In this document: in pieces, positions 32,170 to 41,491 of the stretch
Numbering within the stretch: the stretch's first letter is position 1
Layout: every line of letters starts with the position of its first letter
Assembly (NCBI RefSeq): GCF_036898465.1
Contig: NZ_JARUMJ010000001.1
Location: 3,100,001 to 3,164,000, forward strand
DNA from: Streptomyces sp. B21-105
Lineage (GTDB): Bacteria; Actinomycetota; Actinomycetes; Streptomycetales; Streptomycetaceae
DNA: 64,000 nucleotides
Reading direction: 5' to 3'
Translations under genes and position numbers: made by a program
Notes under the pieces: generated by a model
Told to the model about the DNA's origin: nothing
Databases searched by the model: none
Seen by the model: the letters and a program-made list of their open reading frames with translations, nothing else

Positions 32170-33702
32170 GTGTCGCACCGTCCCGTGTCGTCTCTCTTCC
32201 CCGCCTTGACGGACGATCCGTCCGGCCGCCCCGCCCTGCGGTTCGGTGAGCGTTCCCTGTCCTACGCGGAGCTCGCCGGGGCGACCCGCGCCGTCTCCGG
32301 ACATGTGCGGGAGGCGACGGGCGACCGCCCGGAAGCGCGAGGCCGGGAGCGGGCCCGGGAGCGGGGAAGGGTCGCCGTGTGGGCCACACCCGCGCTGGAG
32401 ACCGCCGTGGGCGTCGTCGGCGTGCTGCTCGCCGGGGCGGCCGCCGTGCCGCTGAACCCGAAGTCGGGCGACAAGGAGCTCGGGCACATCCTGTCCGACA
32501 GCGAGCCGAGCGCGGTGCTCGCGGCCTCCGGCGACGAACTGCCCGAGCCGCTGCGCACGTTGCCGCGGATCGACGTCGACGTGGCCGAGCGCGGCGACGC
32601 GGGTCCGTCGACGGCCGGCGCGCCGCAGGACGACGAGCCGTCGGACGGCGAGGAGCCCGCCCTCATCGTGTACACCTCCGGCACCACCGGGCCGCCCAAG
32701 GGCGCGGTCATCCCCCGCCGGGCGATCGCCACGACCCTGGACGCGCTCGCCGACGCCTGGCAGTGGACCGGCGATGACGTCCTCGTGCACGGGCTGCCGC
32801 TGTTCCATGTGCACGGGCTGGTGCTGGGGGTGCTCGGGCCGCTGCGCAGGGGCGGGTCGCTCCGGCACCTCGGGCGGTTCGACACGGAGGGCGTGGCACG
32901 GGAGCTGACCGACGGCGCGACGATGCTGTTCGGGGTGCCGACGATGTACCACCGCATCGCCGAGGCCCTGCCGTCCGACCCCGGGCTCGCCGAGGCGCTC
33001 GCGGGGGCGCGGCTGCTGGTGTCCGGTTCGGCCGCGCTGCCCGTGCACGACCACGAGCGGATCGCGGCGGCCACCGGGCGGCGGGTCATCGAGCGGTACG
33101 GCATGACGGAGACGCTGATGAACACCTCGGTACGGGCCGACGGGGAGGCCAGGGCGGGCACCGTCGGGGTGCCGCTGCCGGGGGTGGAGCTGCGGCTCGT
33201 CGAGGAGGACGGGACGGTGGTGGAGGCGTACGACGGGGAGAGCGTCGGCGAGATCCAGGTACGCGGGCCGAACCTCTTCACCACCTACCTGAACCGGCCG
33301 GACGCCACCGCCGCCGCCTTCACCGCCGACGGCTGGTTCCGCACCGGCGACGTGGCCGTCCGCGACCCCGACGGGTATGTGCGGATCGTCGGACGCAAGG
33401 CGACCGATCTCATCAAGAGCGGCGGCTACAAGATCGGCGCGGGCGAGATCGAGAACGCCCTGCTGGAACATCCCGGGGTGCGGGAGGCCGCCGTCACCGG
33501 GGAGCCGGACGCGGACCTCGGAGAGCGGGTCGTCGCCTGGGTGGTGCCGGCCGATCCGCAGTCGCCGCCCGGTGAGCGCGAGTTGGCCGACCACGTCGCC
33601 CGTCGTCTCGCCCCGCACAAGCGGCCCCGCACGGTCCGCTACCTGGACGCCCTGCCCCGCAACGACATGGGGAAGATCATGAAGCGGGCGCTGCCGGCAT
33701 GA
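32170..33702 (+). CDS. matB: Malonyl-CoA synthetase (acyl-CoA ligase)
   Basis: 510 aa from the GTG at 32170, preceded by AAGGAG at 32155; an upstream ATG (32134) has no such site. ANL-superfamily motifs: VYTSGTTGPPKGAVIPRR (P-loop), RYGMTETLMNTS, GWFRTGDVAVRDPDGYV and KSGGYKIGAGEIENAL, ending NDMGKIMKRAL with the catalytic Lys. It activates malonate or methylmalonate with ATP and CoA for polyketide and fatty-acid use. The match with the S. coelicolor MatB (SCO2444) is from memory. Its stop overlaps the next ATG (ATGA). Confidence 0.88.
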   Translation: MSHRPVSSLFPALTDDPSGRPALRFGERSLSYAELAGATRAVSGHVREATGDRPEARGRERARERGRVAVWATPALETAVGVVGVLLAGAAAVPLNPKSGDKELGHILSDSEPSAVLAASGDELPEPLRTLPRIDVDVAERGDAGPSTAGAPQDDEPSDGEEPALIVYTSGTTGPPKGAVIPRRAIATTLDALADAWQWTGDDVLVHGLPLFHVHGLVLGVLGPLRRGGSLRHLGRFDTEGVARELTDGATMLFGVPTMYHRIAEALPSDPGLAEALAGARLLVSGSAALPVHDHERIAAATGRRVIERYGMTETLMNTSVRADGEARAGTVGVPLPGVELRLVEEDGTVVEAYDGESVGEIQVRGPNLFTTYLNRPDATAAAFTADGWFRTGDVAVRDPDGYVRIVGRKATDLIKSGGYKIGAGEIENALLEHPGVREAAVTGEPDADLGERVVAWVVPADPQSPPGERELADHVARRLAPHKRPRTVRYLDALPRNDMGKIMKRALPA

Positions 33703-35141
33703 CGGCACAACGAGTGAGCGCGCGGGAGTTCATCGCCCTGGTCGCCGACGCATTCGACGAACTCCCGCGCGTGGAGCGGGAGTCACGTCCGGACGGGCCG
33801 CTCGGCTGGCCCGGCTACGACGCCTCGCGTGAGCGCGCCGCCCGGCGGACCGGCGAGTCGGAGTCCGTGGTCTGCGGCGTCGCCCGCGTCGAGGGGGTCC
33901 GCGCGGTGCTGATCGCCTTCGAGTTCGGCTTCCTCGGCGGCTCGCTGGGCGAACGCACCGGCGACCGCCTGGTCGCGGCGTACGCCTACGCCCGCGAACA
34001 CCGGCTGCCGGTCGTGCCGTTGGTCGCCACCGGCGGCAGCAGGATGCAGGAGGGCATGCTCGCCCTCACCCAACTCCAGCGTGTGGCACGGGAGTCGGCG
34101 CTGACCCGGGAGGCCGGGCTGGCGCAGATCGCGGTCCTGCGGGATCCGACGACCGGCGGCGGCTGGGCCACCCTTGGCGCGGGGGCCGACGTGGTGCTGG
34201 CACTGCCGGGCGCGCAGGTCGGCTTCGCCGGCTCACGGGTACGTCCGCCGGACGCCGACCCGGCCGCCTACACGGCGGAGGCGCAACTCGCGGCGGGCGC
34301 GGCGGACGCGGTGGTGCCCGTGACGGAACTGCGGGACGTACTCGGCCGCTGGCTGCGCCTTCTGAAGGGAACAACACCGCACACCGCGGCCCCGCACGCG
34401 GCCGTGCCCGGCCCGCAGGCCCCGATGGAGCCCGTCCCCGGCCCGCAGGCCCCGGCGGAGCCCGCCCCCGTGCCGCGCGCCCTCGGGGCGACGGATCTGC
34501 CGCGCACCGGCCGGGACGCGGTGCGGCGGGCCCGTTCGCCGCGACGGCCGCGCGCACAGGCCTACTTGGACGCCTACTTCACCGACCGGCTCGCGATCTC
34601 CGGCGACCGGTGCGGCGGCGCGGACCCGGAGGGGATGCTGTGCGGCTTCGGCCTGCACCAGGGCCGTACGGTCGCGTACGCGGCGCAGACCGGGGCGGCG
34701 ACCCGGCCCGCCGGGTACCGCACGGCCGCCCGGCTGATCCGGCTCGCCGGCCGGCTCGGCGTCCCCGTGCTGACCCTGGTGGACACGCCGGGCGCGGCCA
34801 ACGACGCGGAGGCGGAGCGGCAGGGCGCCGGCGCGGCGATCGCGGACCTGTTCGGCGCGGTCGCCACCGCCCGCACGCCGCTCACCACGCTGCTGATCGG
34901 CGAGGGCGGTTCCGGCGGCGCGCTGGCGCTGGCCGCGCCCGGCCGCACCTGGGCGACGCCGGACAGCTATTTCTCCGTCATCGCACCGGAGTCGGCGGCG
35001 GCGATCCTGAAGCGGCCCCCGCAGGAGGCCGAGGCGACGGCGGACCAACTGCGCCTGCGGCCCCAGGACTTGGCGGAGCTCGGGGTGATCCGCACCGAAC
35101 CGGTACCCGGAACGCAGGACAATCACGTGCACCGTCCGTGA
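33699..35141 (+). CDS. Fused acetyl/acyl-CoA carboxyltransferase (AccD- and AccA-like halves)
   Basis: 480 aa. The N-terminal half is carboxyltransferase beta-like (AFEFGFLGGSLGERTGDRLV, PLVATGGSRMQEGMLALTQL, DPTTGGGWATLGAGADVVLA). A Pro-rich linker (PGPQAP repeats, ~225-255) joins it to an alpha-like half (LTLVDTPGAANDAEAERQGA, LIGEGGSGGALALAAP, DSYFSVIAPESAAAILKR). Coupled to matB, so it may act on malonyl- or acyl-CoA; no biotin carboxyl carrier gene is adjacent. Confidence 0.83.
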   Translation: MTAQRVSAREFIALVADAFDELPRVERESRPDGPLGWPGYDASRERAARRTGESESVVCGVARVEGVRAVLIAFEFGFLGGSLGERTGDRLVAAYAYAREHRLPVVPLVATGGSRMQEGMLALTQLQRVARESALTREAGLAQIAVLRDPTTGGGWATLGAGADVVLALPGAQVGFAGSRVRPPDADPAAYTAEAQLAAGAADAVVPVTELRDVLGRWLRLLKGTTPHTAAPHAAVPGPQAPMEPVPGPQAPAEPAPVPRALGATDLPRTGRDAVRRARSPRRPRAQAYLDAYFTDRLAISGDRCGGADPEGMLCGFGLHQGRTVAYAAQTGAATRPAGYRTAARLIRLAGRLGVPVLTLVDTPGAANDAEAERQGAGAAIADLFGAVATARTPLTTLLIGEGGSGGALALAAPGRTWATPDSYFSVIAPESAAAILKRPPQEAEATADQLRLRPQDLAELGVIRTEPVPGTQDNHVHRP

Positions 35142-35222
35142 CAATGCAGGTGCGCAGAGCAGCGGCGCGGGAGGGGCGTCCGCGCGGAACACGGCTAGGG
35201 CGAACGGGATTACGGGGGAAGC

Positions 35223-35594
35223 GTGGACGGGCTGGTGGAGTTCAGGACGGACGACGGCGTCGTGGTCGCCGTGGAGGCGGCCGCGGAGGGGCGGCAGGGT
35301 TCCCGGCTGGTGGCCCGCGGCGACGGGACGGTGCAGGCGGCCCGCACCTTCGAGAGTGCCCTGGAGGGCGTGCGCGCGGCCGCCGAGTCCGCGCTGCGGG
35401 TGTTCCGGGACGGGACGTTGCGACCCGACGGCGTCGAGATCGAGTTCGGCGTGAAGCTGTCGGCGGAGTCGGGCGCGATCATCGCCAAGGGCACCGCGGA
35501 GGGACACCTCGTCGTGAAACTGACCTGGTCCCCCTCCTCCGACTCCCCCTCGGCCCCCTCCTCCAACTCCTCGTCCGGCCCCTCCGGGGCATGA
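35223..35594 (+). CDS. CU044_2847-like (trypsin-coupled, trypco) small protein
   Basis: 123 aa. FRTDDGVVVAVEAAAE, then RTFESALEGVRAAAESALRV and EIEFGVKLSAESGAIIAKGT are typical of this family, which accompanies signalling or trypsin-like proteins in actinomycetes. The tail is Ser/Pro-rich. Starts with GTG at 35223 after GGGGGAAGC. Confidence 0.75.
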   Translation: MDGLVEFRTDDGVVVAVEAAAEGRQGSRLVARGDGTVQAARTFESALEGVRAAAESALRVFRDGTLRPDGVEIEFGVKLSAESGAIIAKGTAEGHLVVKLTWSPSSDSPSAPSSNSSSGPSGA

Positions 35595-35670
35595 ATCGCG
35601 GGCGGACCACCGGCGTGCGGTGAACTGCCTTAGGCTGTCGGGGTTTTGAGGATTTCATGAAGATCGAGAG

Positions 35671-37206
35671 GTGGAATTGCGCATGCCCCGCATACCGTCC
35701 AGACGTACCGTCCTGCGCGGACTCACGGTCACCGGAGCGGCGGTGGCCGCCTTCGACACCGCGTCCCGATCCTGGGCCGCGACCGCCGCCGAGTCCGAGA
35801 CCGCCGCCGGGTCCACCGCATCGGCGTCCACGACATCGACGTCCTCGACCCTCGCCAAGGTCCCGCGGCTGGACGGCACGCTCCTCACGGACGCCTCTTC
35901 GCTCACCGCCGCCGCCGACGACTACGGGCACATCGTGCACAACCGCCCGGCGGCGGTCCTGCGCCCGGGCTCGGTGCGCGACGTCGTCACCATGATCCGC
36001 TTCTGCAACGACCACCGGCTGCCGGTCGCGCCGCGCGGTCAGGGGCACTCCCCGTTCGGCCAGGCGCAGGCACCGGGCGGCCTCGTCATCGAGACCACGC
36101 CGCTCGCGGGCATCGGCTCCGTGAACACGGCGTCCAGGACGGTCACCGTGGGCGCGGGCGCCAAGTGGAGCGCGGTCGCCCGGGCCACCCTCGCCCACGG
36201 TCTCACCCCGCCCGTGTTCACCGACTACCTGGAGCTGTCCGTCGGCGGCACGCTGTCCGTGGGCGGCCTCGGCGGCCAGGCCCACCGGGTCGGCGCCCAG
36301 GTCGACAACGTGACGGAACTGCAGGTCGTCACCGGCGCGGGCGAGCTGGTGCGCTGCTCGCCGTCCCGGCGGCCCGACCTGTTCCGCGCCGTCCTGGCCG
36401 GCCTCGGCCAGTGCGCCGTCATCGTCGAGGCCACGCTGCGCCTGGTGCCCGCGCCCACGACGGTCCGCCGCTACCAGCTGACCTACAGCGACCTGGCGAC
36501 CTTCCTCGACGACCAGCGCATGCTCGTCCGGGAGGGCCGCTTCGACTACGTCGAGGGGCAGGTCCAGGCGGACGCCACCGGCGCGTTCGGCGTCCACGTC
36601 CTGGAGGCGGTGGCCTACGGCCCGCCGGTCGGCCCGGTCCCCGACGACACGGCTCTGCTGCGCGGCCTGCGCCACGACCCGGCCACCGCGCACATCGTCG
36701 ACCAGCCCTACTACGACTTCCTCGACCGTCTCGCCCCCGTCATCGCGGCCATGAAGGCGGCCGGCATCTGGGGCTTCGCCCACCCGTGGCTGAACCTGAT
36801 GCTCCCCGGCGCCTCCGCCGCGGCGCTCGCCACACAGGTGCTGGACGGGCTCACCCCGGCGGACGCCGGCCCCGGCGCCGTCATCCTCTTCTACCCCCTG
36901 CTGCGCGAGCGCCTCACCACCCCGCTGCTGCGCACCTCCGACGACGACGTGTCGTACCTCTTCGACATCCTGAGCGCTGCCGCTCCGGACGACACGGCCG
37001 CCGTCGACCGCCTCCTGGCCGTCAACCGCTCCGCCTACGACACGGTCGCCGCGGCCGGCGGCACGCACTACCCCGTCGGCAGCATCCCCCTCACCCCCGC
37101 GGACTGGCAGGCCCACTTCGGGCCGGCGTGGGCGGGCCTGCAGTCGGCCAAGTGCACCTACGACCCGCGGGGAGTCCTGGTCCCGGGCCAGGGCGTCTTC
37201 GGCTGA
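35671..37206 (+). CDS. Tat-exported FAD-binding oxidase (cytokinin dehydrogenase-like)
   Basis: 511 aa. The N-terminus RRTVLRGLTVTGAAVAAFDT is a twin-arginine signal. The FAD-binding_4 region is complete: RPAAVLRPGSVRDVVTMIRF, VAPRGQGHSPFGQAQAP and DYLELSVGGTLSVGGLGG. The C-terminal ~220 residues fit the cytokinin-binding/oxidase domain, ending CTYDPRGVLVPGQGVFG. ATG 35683 is an alternative to the GTG at 35671. The substrate is not known. Confidence 0.85.
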   Translation: MELRMPRIPSRRTVLRGLTVTGAAVAAFDTASRSWAATAAESETAAGSTASASTTSTSSTLAKVPRLDGTLLTDASSLTAAADDYGHIVHNRPAAVLRPGSVRDVVTMIRFCNDHRLPVAPRGQGHSPFGQAQAPGGLVIETTPLAGIGSVNTASRTVTVGAGAKWSAVARATLAHGLTPPVFTDYLELSVGGTLSVGGLGGQAHRVGAQVDNVTELQVVTGAGELVRCSPSRRPDLFRAVLAGLGQCAVIVEATLRLVPAPTTVRRYQLTYSDLATFLDDQRMLVREGRFDYVEGQVQADATGAFGVHVLEAVAYGPPVGPVPDDTALLRGLRHDPATAHIVDQPYYDFLDRLAPVIAAMKAAGIWGFAHPWLNLMLPGASAAALATQVLDGLTPADAGPGAVILFYPLLRERLTTPLLRTSDDDVSYLFDILSAAAPDDTAAVDRLLAVNRSAYDTVAAAGGTHYPVGSIPLTPADWQAHFGPAWAGLQSAKCTYDPRGVLVPGQGVFG

Positions 37207-37366
37207 GGGAACCGACACACGCGCGGGCCGGTGCGGAAGAACCCCCATTCAGCCGCGCCCCGCCCGGCCCACCTGAGAAGGCGGCCCCCTCCGCGTCCCC
37301 GCACGATGTGGAGGGAGGCCTGCCGACCGGCGGCCCCCACGGTCTGTGCTCTCGGGAGGACCTGCC

Positions 37367-38404
37367 ATGACCGCCAGTCTGGAGCAGCTGCGCCGCTGCC
37401 ACTTCGCCGTCGACCTGGGAGCGGCGCGGACGCGGGTCTATGTGAAGGGGGCCGGGCTGGTCGTCGACCAGCCGTCCGCCGCCGCCGTGAACACCCGCAC
37501 CGGCGCGCTGATCGCGGTCGGCGAGTTCGCCGAGAAGATGACGGGCCGCACCCCGGACTACATCCGCGTGGTGCGCCCGGTCTCCGGCGGCACGGTCGTC
37601 GACATCGAGATGGCGCAGCGCATGCTGCGCCATCTCATCGGCGACAAGATCCGCCGACAGCTGCGCCGCAAGCCGTTTCTGCGGGCCGCGGCCTGCACCC
37701 CGCACGACGCCGACCCGCTCGCCCAGCGGGCCGCGATCGAGACGCTGGTGGGCCTCGGGTCCCGGCGCGTCGAGCTGGTCGACACCCTCATCGCCGCCGC
37801 CGTGGGCTGCGGACTGCCCGTCGAGCGCCCCGAGGCCACCATGATCATGGTGTGCGGGGCCGCCGCGACGCAGGTCGCCGTGCTCTCCCTCGGCTCCATC
37901 GTGACCGCCGAGCGGATCCCGGTCGGCGGCGAGGCCGTGGACCACGCGATCGTCCAGCACCTGCGTCACGAGCACGAGCTGATGCTGCCCAGCCAGTCCG
38001 TACGGCCGCTGCAGCTCGCCCTCTCCGGCAACGGCCTCACCGCGCAGGGGCCCGCGTCCACCGAAATCCACGGACGGGACGTCGCCACCGGCCTCGCCCG
38101 TTCCGTGCAGGTCGACACCGCGGCCGTCCGCGACGCGATCGAGACCCCGTTGACCGCCGTCCTGGACGGCATCGGCAGGGTGCTGCGGGAGTGCCCGCCC
38201 GACCTGGTCGCCGACCTCGCCGACCGCGGGATCATGATGGTCGGCGGTTCCGCGCTGCTGCCCGGCTTCGACCAGATGCTGCGGCAGGCCACCGGGATGC
38301 CGGTGCACATCGCCGAACGCCCCGACATCTGCGCCGCCCAGGGCCTGGGCGCGATGCTGGAGGGCAAGATCGAACCGCTGACGCTCGACCCCTTGGGCGC
38401 CTGA
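37367..38404 (+). CDS. mbl: MreB/Mbl-like actin homologue
   Basis: 345 aa from ATG 37367 with GGGAGGA upstream. Actin-fold motifs: CHFAVDLGAARTRVYVKG (phosphate 1), MIMVCGAAATQVAVLSLGSI (phosphate 2), and GIMMVGGSALLPGFDQMLRQ (adenosine). In Streptomyces, Mbl supports spore-wall integrity with MreB. The position next to the matB block agrees with SCO2451 (from memory). It is a divergent member: several MreB-conserved residues around phosphate 1 are replaced (AARTRVYV for a T/N-rich loop). Confidence 0.82.
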   Translation: MTASLEQLRRCHFAVDLGAARTRVYVKGAGLVVDQPSAAAVNTRTGALIAVGEFAEKMTGRTPDYIRVVRPVSGGTVVDIEMAQRMLRHLIGDKIRRQLRRKPFLRAAACTPHDADPLAQRAAIETLVGLGSRRVELVDTLIAAAVGCGLPVERPEATMIMVCGAAATQVAVLSLGSIVTAERIPVGGEAVDHAIVQHLRHEHELMLPSQSVRPLQLALSGNGLTAQGPASTEIHGRDVATGLARSVQVDTAAVRDAIETPLTAVLDGIGRVLRECPPDLVADLADRGIMMVGGSALLPGFDQMLRQATGMPVHIAERPDICAAQGLGAMLEGKIEPLTLDPLGA

Positions 38405-38592
38405 GACGGCCCGGACCGCCCCGCGCCCCGCTCCGCATGCCCGGCTGCGGGCGCCTCGCCGCGGGGCCCCGGCGGTCCAGCCGTCTTGGGCCCAGCGGCC
38501 CAGCGGCCCCACCCGCCCCCACGGCTTTACCCGCGTTACCCGTGCGAAACCTTGACGATCACCTGGCCGGGTGCCACGATTCCGGCGCCGCC

Positions 38593-38608
38593 ATGTTTAC
38601 GTAAACAT
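38593..38608. promoter_or_regulatory. Palindromic operator 1 upstream of GH5 enzyme
   Basis: Perfect palindrome ATGTTTACGTAAACAT, of LacI/GalR type. A second identical site lies 65 bp downstream centre to centre. Confidence 0.8.
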
Positions 38609-38657
38609 CCACCATCGCAGGGGCGCGAAAGGTGTCCCGAGTTCACCGCGGTGCTCG

Positions 38658-38673
38658 ATGTTTACGTAAACAT
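38658..38673. promoter_or_regulatory. Palindromic operator 2 upstream of GH5 enzyme
   Basis: A second exact ATGTTTACGTAAACAT, 20 bp before the GH5 start codon, so a bound repressor would block transcription or initiation. Confidence 0.8.
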
Positions 38674-38693
38674 CGTCTTGAAAGGGCATGTAG

Positions 38694-39809
38694 ATGCGCC
38701 AGACCCCCACCGCAGCGTCCTCCGCCGCCCCCCGCCTGCGCGCCGCCTTCGCCGCGGTCGCCTTCGCCGCCGTCACCGGCGCGACCCTGGCCGGCAGCCC
38801 GGCCTCCGCCTCCCCCGCCTCTTCCGCCGCCCCGGCTTCCCCGGCCTCCGCAGCGCACCACGGGTCCCGGCCGGCCGCGGACACGACCCAGTTCAAGGGC
38901 GTGAACTGGGCCGATCCGCGCGACAACTTCGCCGACGACTACCTCCAGCTGTCCGGCCTGTCGACCAAGGACACCTACCGGCAGACCTACGCCAAGTCGA
39001 GCCGGATCATCGCCGCGTTCCGCGCGAACCTGGGCGCGAACACCGTGCGGCTGCCGATCAACCCGTACACGGTGAACGGCGCGTACTGGAAGTCGTACCG
39101 CGGAGTCATCGACGCGGCCTCCGACCAGGGCTTCAAGGTCATCGTCTCCTACTGGGAGGGCACGGGCACGCAGAAGGACGGCTTCATCGACGACACGGCC
39201 GCCTACTGGCCGATGTGGAACACCGTCGTCAAGGCCTACAAGAACGACAAGCACGTCTACTTCGAGCCGATGAACGAGCCGCACGGCTACACCGACGCGG
39301 AGTGGGCCGACATCGCGGCGAAGTGGCTGTCGACGTACTCCAAGGTGCCGCGCAACCGCGTCTTCGTCAGCGGCGCCGGCTACAACGACCACGTCACCAC
39401 GGTCTGCGCGGACCCGCGCCTGAAGGGCACGTACCTCTCCCTGCACCACTACGGGTTCTGGAAGGACTACGCGACCTACGACCAGTGGGTGGCCGACCTG
39501 AAGGTGCGCATCGGCGACTGCGCGAGCCGTACCGTCGCGGACGAGTTCGGCGCCCCGATGACGACCGGCCTGAACTACAACGTGAAGACGCCGGACGACA
39601 ACTTCGTCAACTTCATCCAGGCCGTCACCGACACCTTCCGTGAGCTGAAGATGGGCTCGGTGTACTGGCCGGGCCTGCGCACCGACGACACCTACTCGGT
39701 ACAGACGCTCGTCGGCCCCGCCGCCCGCCCCTGGCTGGCCACCACCAACCAGTCCGGCGCCGACCGCCTCGCGTGGGCCTGGGGCGGCGGCAAGCCGGTC
39801 AAGAACTGA
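38694..39809 (+). CDS. Secreted GH5 glycoside hydrolase
   Basis: 371 aa. Signal peptide RLRAAFAAVAFAAVTGATLA, then a Ser/Ala/Pro linker. The GH5 core shows KGVNWADPRDNFADDYLQLS, catalytic acid E195 in YFEPMNEPHGY and nucleophile E284 in VADEFGAPM. There is no carbohydrate-binding module. The likely substrate is a beta-glucan or mannan, not certain. Two LacI-type palindromes precede it. Confidence 0.88.
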   Translation: MRQTPTAASSAAPRLRAAFAAVAFAAVTGATLAGSPASASPASSAAPASPASAAHHGSRPAADTTQFKGVNWADPRDNFADDYLQLSGLSTKDTYRQTYAKSSRIIAAFRANLGANTVRLPINPYTVNGAYWKSYRGVIDAASDQGFKVIVSYWEGTGTQKDGFIDDTAAYWPMWNTVVKAYKNDKHVYFEPMNEPHGYTDAEWADIAAKWLSTYSKVPRNRVFVSGAGYNDHVTTVCADPRLKGTYLSLHHYGFWKDYATYDQWVADLKVRIGDCASRTVADEFGAPMTTGLNYNVKTPDDNFVNFIQAVTDTFRELKMGSVYWPGLRTDDTYSVQTLVGPAARPWLATTNQSGADRLAWAWGGGKPVKN

Positions 39810-39934
39810 CCGCAAGCCGCCACCCCACCCACCCCGCTCCCCCCACTCCCCCCACTCCCCCCACCCCGGAGGCTCCGTCCCGACGCTCGTCGGTACGGAG
39901 CCTCCGCGGCCTGACAGGAAGTAGGTTCCGAGCC

Positions 39935-40888
39935 ATGACGAACACGCCGAACGACTCGAACGACTTGGACGACTTGGACGACTTGGACGAGGCGAACGAG
40001 GCGAACGAGGCGAACGAGGCGAACGTACGCATCGGCGTCATGTACGACCGCGACTGGGCGCCCGATGGCCTGCCCGGGTTCGCGCGGGAGGCCGAGGCGC
40101 TCGGCGTCGACGACCTGTGGGTGGTCGAGGATCTCGGATGGAACGGCGGGGTGTCCGCGGCCGCCGTGGCGCTGGGAGCCACCGAACGCATCCGGGTCGG
40201 CATCGGCATCGCCCCCGCCCCGCTGCGCAGCCCGGCGCTGCTGGCCATGGAACTCGCCACGCTGGCCCGGGTGTTCCCCGGACGGCTGGTCGCCGGGATC
40301 GGCCACGGGGTGCGGGGGTGGATGGAGTCGGTCGGCGTGGCGCCCCGGTCGCCGCTGGCCCTGCTGGAGGAGACGATCACCTCCGTGCGCGCACTGCTGC
40401 GCGGCGGGCGGGTCGAGCTCGACGGCCGCGAAGTGCGCCTGGACGGAATTGCGTTGGTGCATCCGCCGGCCCAGGTCCCGCCGGTGGTCGCGGGCGTCGT
40501 CCGGCCCCGCTCCCTGGAGCTCGCCGGACGGGTCGCGGACGGCGTCCTGATCGCCGAGGGCCACGGCCCGGGCGACCTGGAGAACACCCGGGCCCTGACC
40601 GCCAAGGGCGGCGCAGGACCCGACCACACCCTGACCGTTCTGTCGTTCACCTGCGTGGGCGACGACGCCGACGACGTCGCACGCACCCTGCACCCGCACA
40701 CCGAGGGCCACGGCGCATGGCTCGGCCGCCCCCAGAAGGAGGTGTTCACCGTCTCCGGCACACCCGCACAGGCCGCCGCCGACGTCCGCGCCCTGCACGC
40801 CTCCGGCGCGGACACCGTCGTCCTGCGCATCGTCGGCCCCGAGCCGCTCGAACAACTCGCGACGCTGCTGACGTCCCTCGGACGCTGA
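39935..40888 (+). CDS. LLM-class flavin-dependent oxidoreductase with repeat-rich N-terminus
   Basis: 317 aa. After an acidic tail coded by tandem 9-bp repeats (DLDDLDDLDEANEANEANEA), the luciferase-like fold starts at VRIGVMYDRDWAPDGLPGF and carries DDLWVVEDLGWNGGVSAAAV, RIRVGIGIAPAPLRSPALLA and FPGRLVAGIGHGVRGWMESV. These fit F420/FMN-dependent members, but the substrate is unknown. The N-terminal ~30 residues are not part of the fold. Confidence 0.82.
   Translation: MTNTPNDSNDLDDLDDLDEANEANEANEANVRIGVMYDRDWAPDGLPGFAREAEALGVDDLWVVEDLGWNGGVSAAAVALGATERIRVGIGIAPAPLRSPALLAMELATLARVFPGRLVAGIGHGVRGWMESVGVAPRSPLALLEETITSVRALLRGGRVELDGREVRLDGIALVHPPAQVPPVVAGVVRPRSLELAGRVADGVLIAEGHGPGDLENTRALTAKGGAGPDHTLTVLSFTCVGDDADDVARTLHPHTEGHGAWLGRPQKEVFTVSGTPAQAAADVRALHASGADTVVLRIVGPEPLEQLATLLTSLGR
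39959..40024 (+). repeat. Two 9-bp microsatellites in the LLM gene
   Basis: GACTTGGAC recurs three to four times, then GAGGCGAAC four times. Both repeats are in frame (DLD and EAN), so copy-number change would only change linker length. Confidence 0.85.
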
Positions 40889-40989
40889 GACCGCACACAA
40901 CCGCAGGCAGGATGATCCGCGCACGCGGCGCGGTCGGCCACCAGAAATGCGGTATCGCTGCAGGTAGCCAGGCATCTAGCCTGTGGTCC

Positions 40990-41427
40990 GTGCATCAGCC
41001 CCGAAGACGCGACCGGCGCCTGGCCCGCCGTGTGCCGCCGGGGCCGGCCCGGCGCCCGGCGTCCCTGCACACGGTCACGGGCGCTGATGTGGTCCTGGTC
41101 GGCTTTTTCTCCGCGAAGCAGAAGGACTTCGAAACGGTGATGGCGTCGGCGGCCACCGAGCTGGCAGCGTGCGGCGCCCGGGTCGTCGCGCAGACGGTGC
41201 AACGCCGAGGCGTCTCGGACGGCGGCGTCCGGAAGATGGGCCTGCCCTACTCCTCGCGGACTCTGCTGAGCTACGGCAAAGTCCGTGAGGTAGCTCAGGT
41301 CTGCGACCGGGCCGGGGCCGACGCAGTGGTCTTCGTCGCCTCCCTGACCGCCCGCCAGCAACGCACTCTGACAGCCATGCTCGGCCGCCCCGCCGTGAGT
41401 CTTTCCCACATCCTCGCCGCCGACTGA
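40990..41427 (+). CDS. Stand-alone HflX N-terminal-like domain protein
   Basis: 145 aa from a GTG at 40990. VVLVGFFSAKQKDFETVMAS, ARVVAQTVQRRGVSDGGVRK and DAVVFVASLTARQQRTLTAM resemble the N-terminal domain of the ribosome-binding GTPase HflX, with its glycine-rich linker missing. No GTPase domain follows. It may regulate ribosomes or be a domain remnant. Confidence 0.6.
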   Translation: MHQPRRRDRRLARRVPPGPARRPASLHTVTGADVVLVGFFSAKQKDFETVMASAATELAACGARVVAQTVQRRGVSDGGVRKMGLPYSSRTLLSYGKVREVAQVCDRAGADAVVFVASLTARQQRTLTAMLGRPAVSLSHILAAD

Positions 41428-41491
41428 CCGCTCAGGAGATCCAACACGCGCTGGCTGACGCTCGCCACCGAGCAGGCCCACTACCCGTTCA

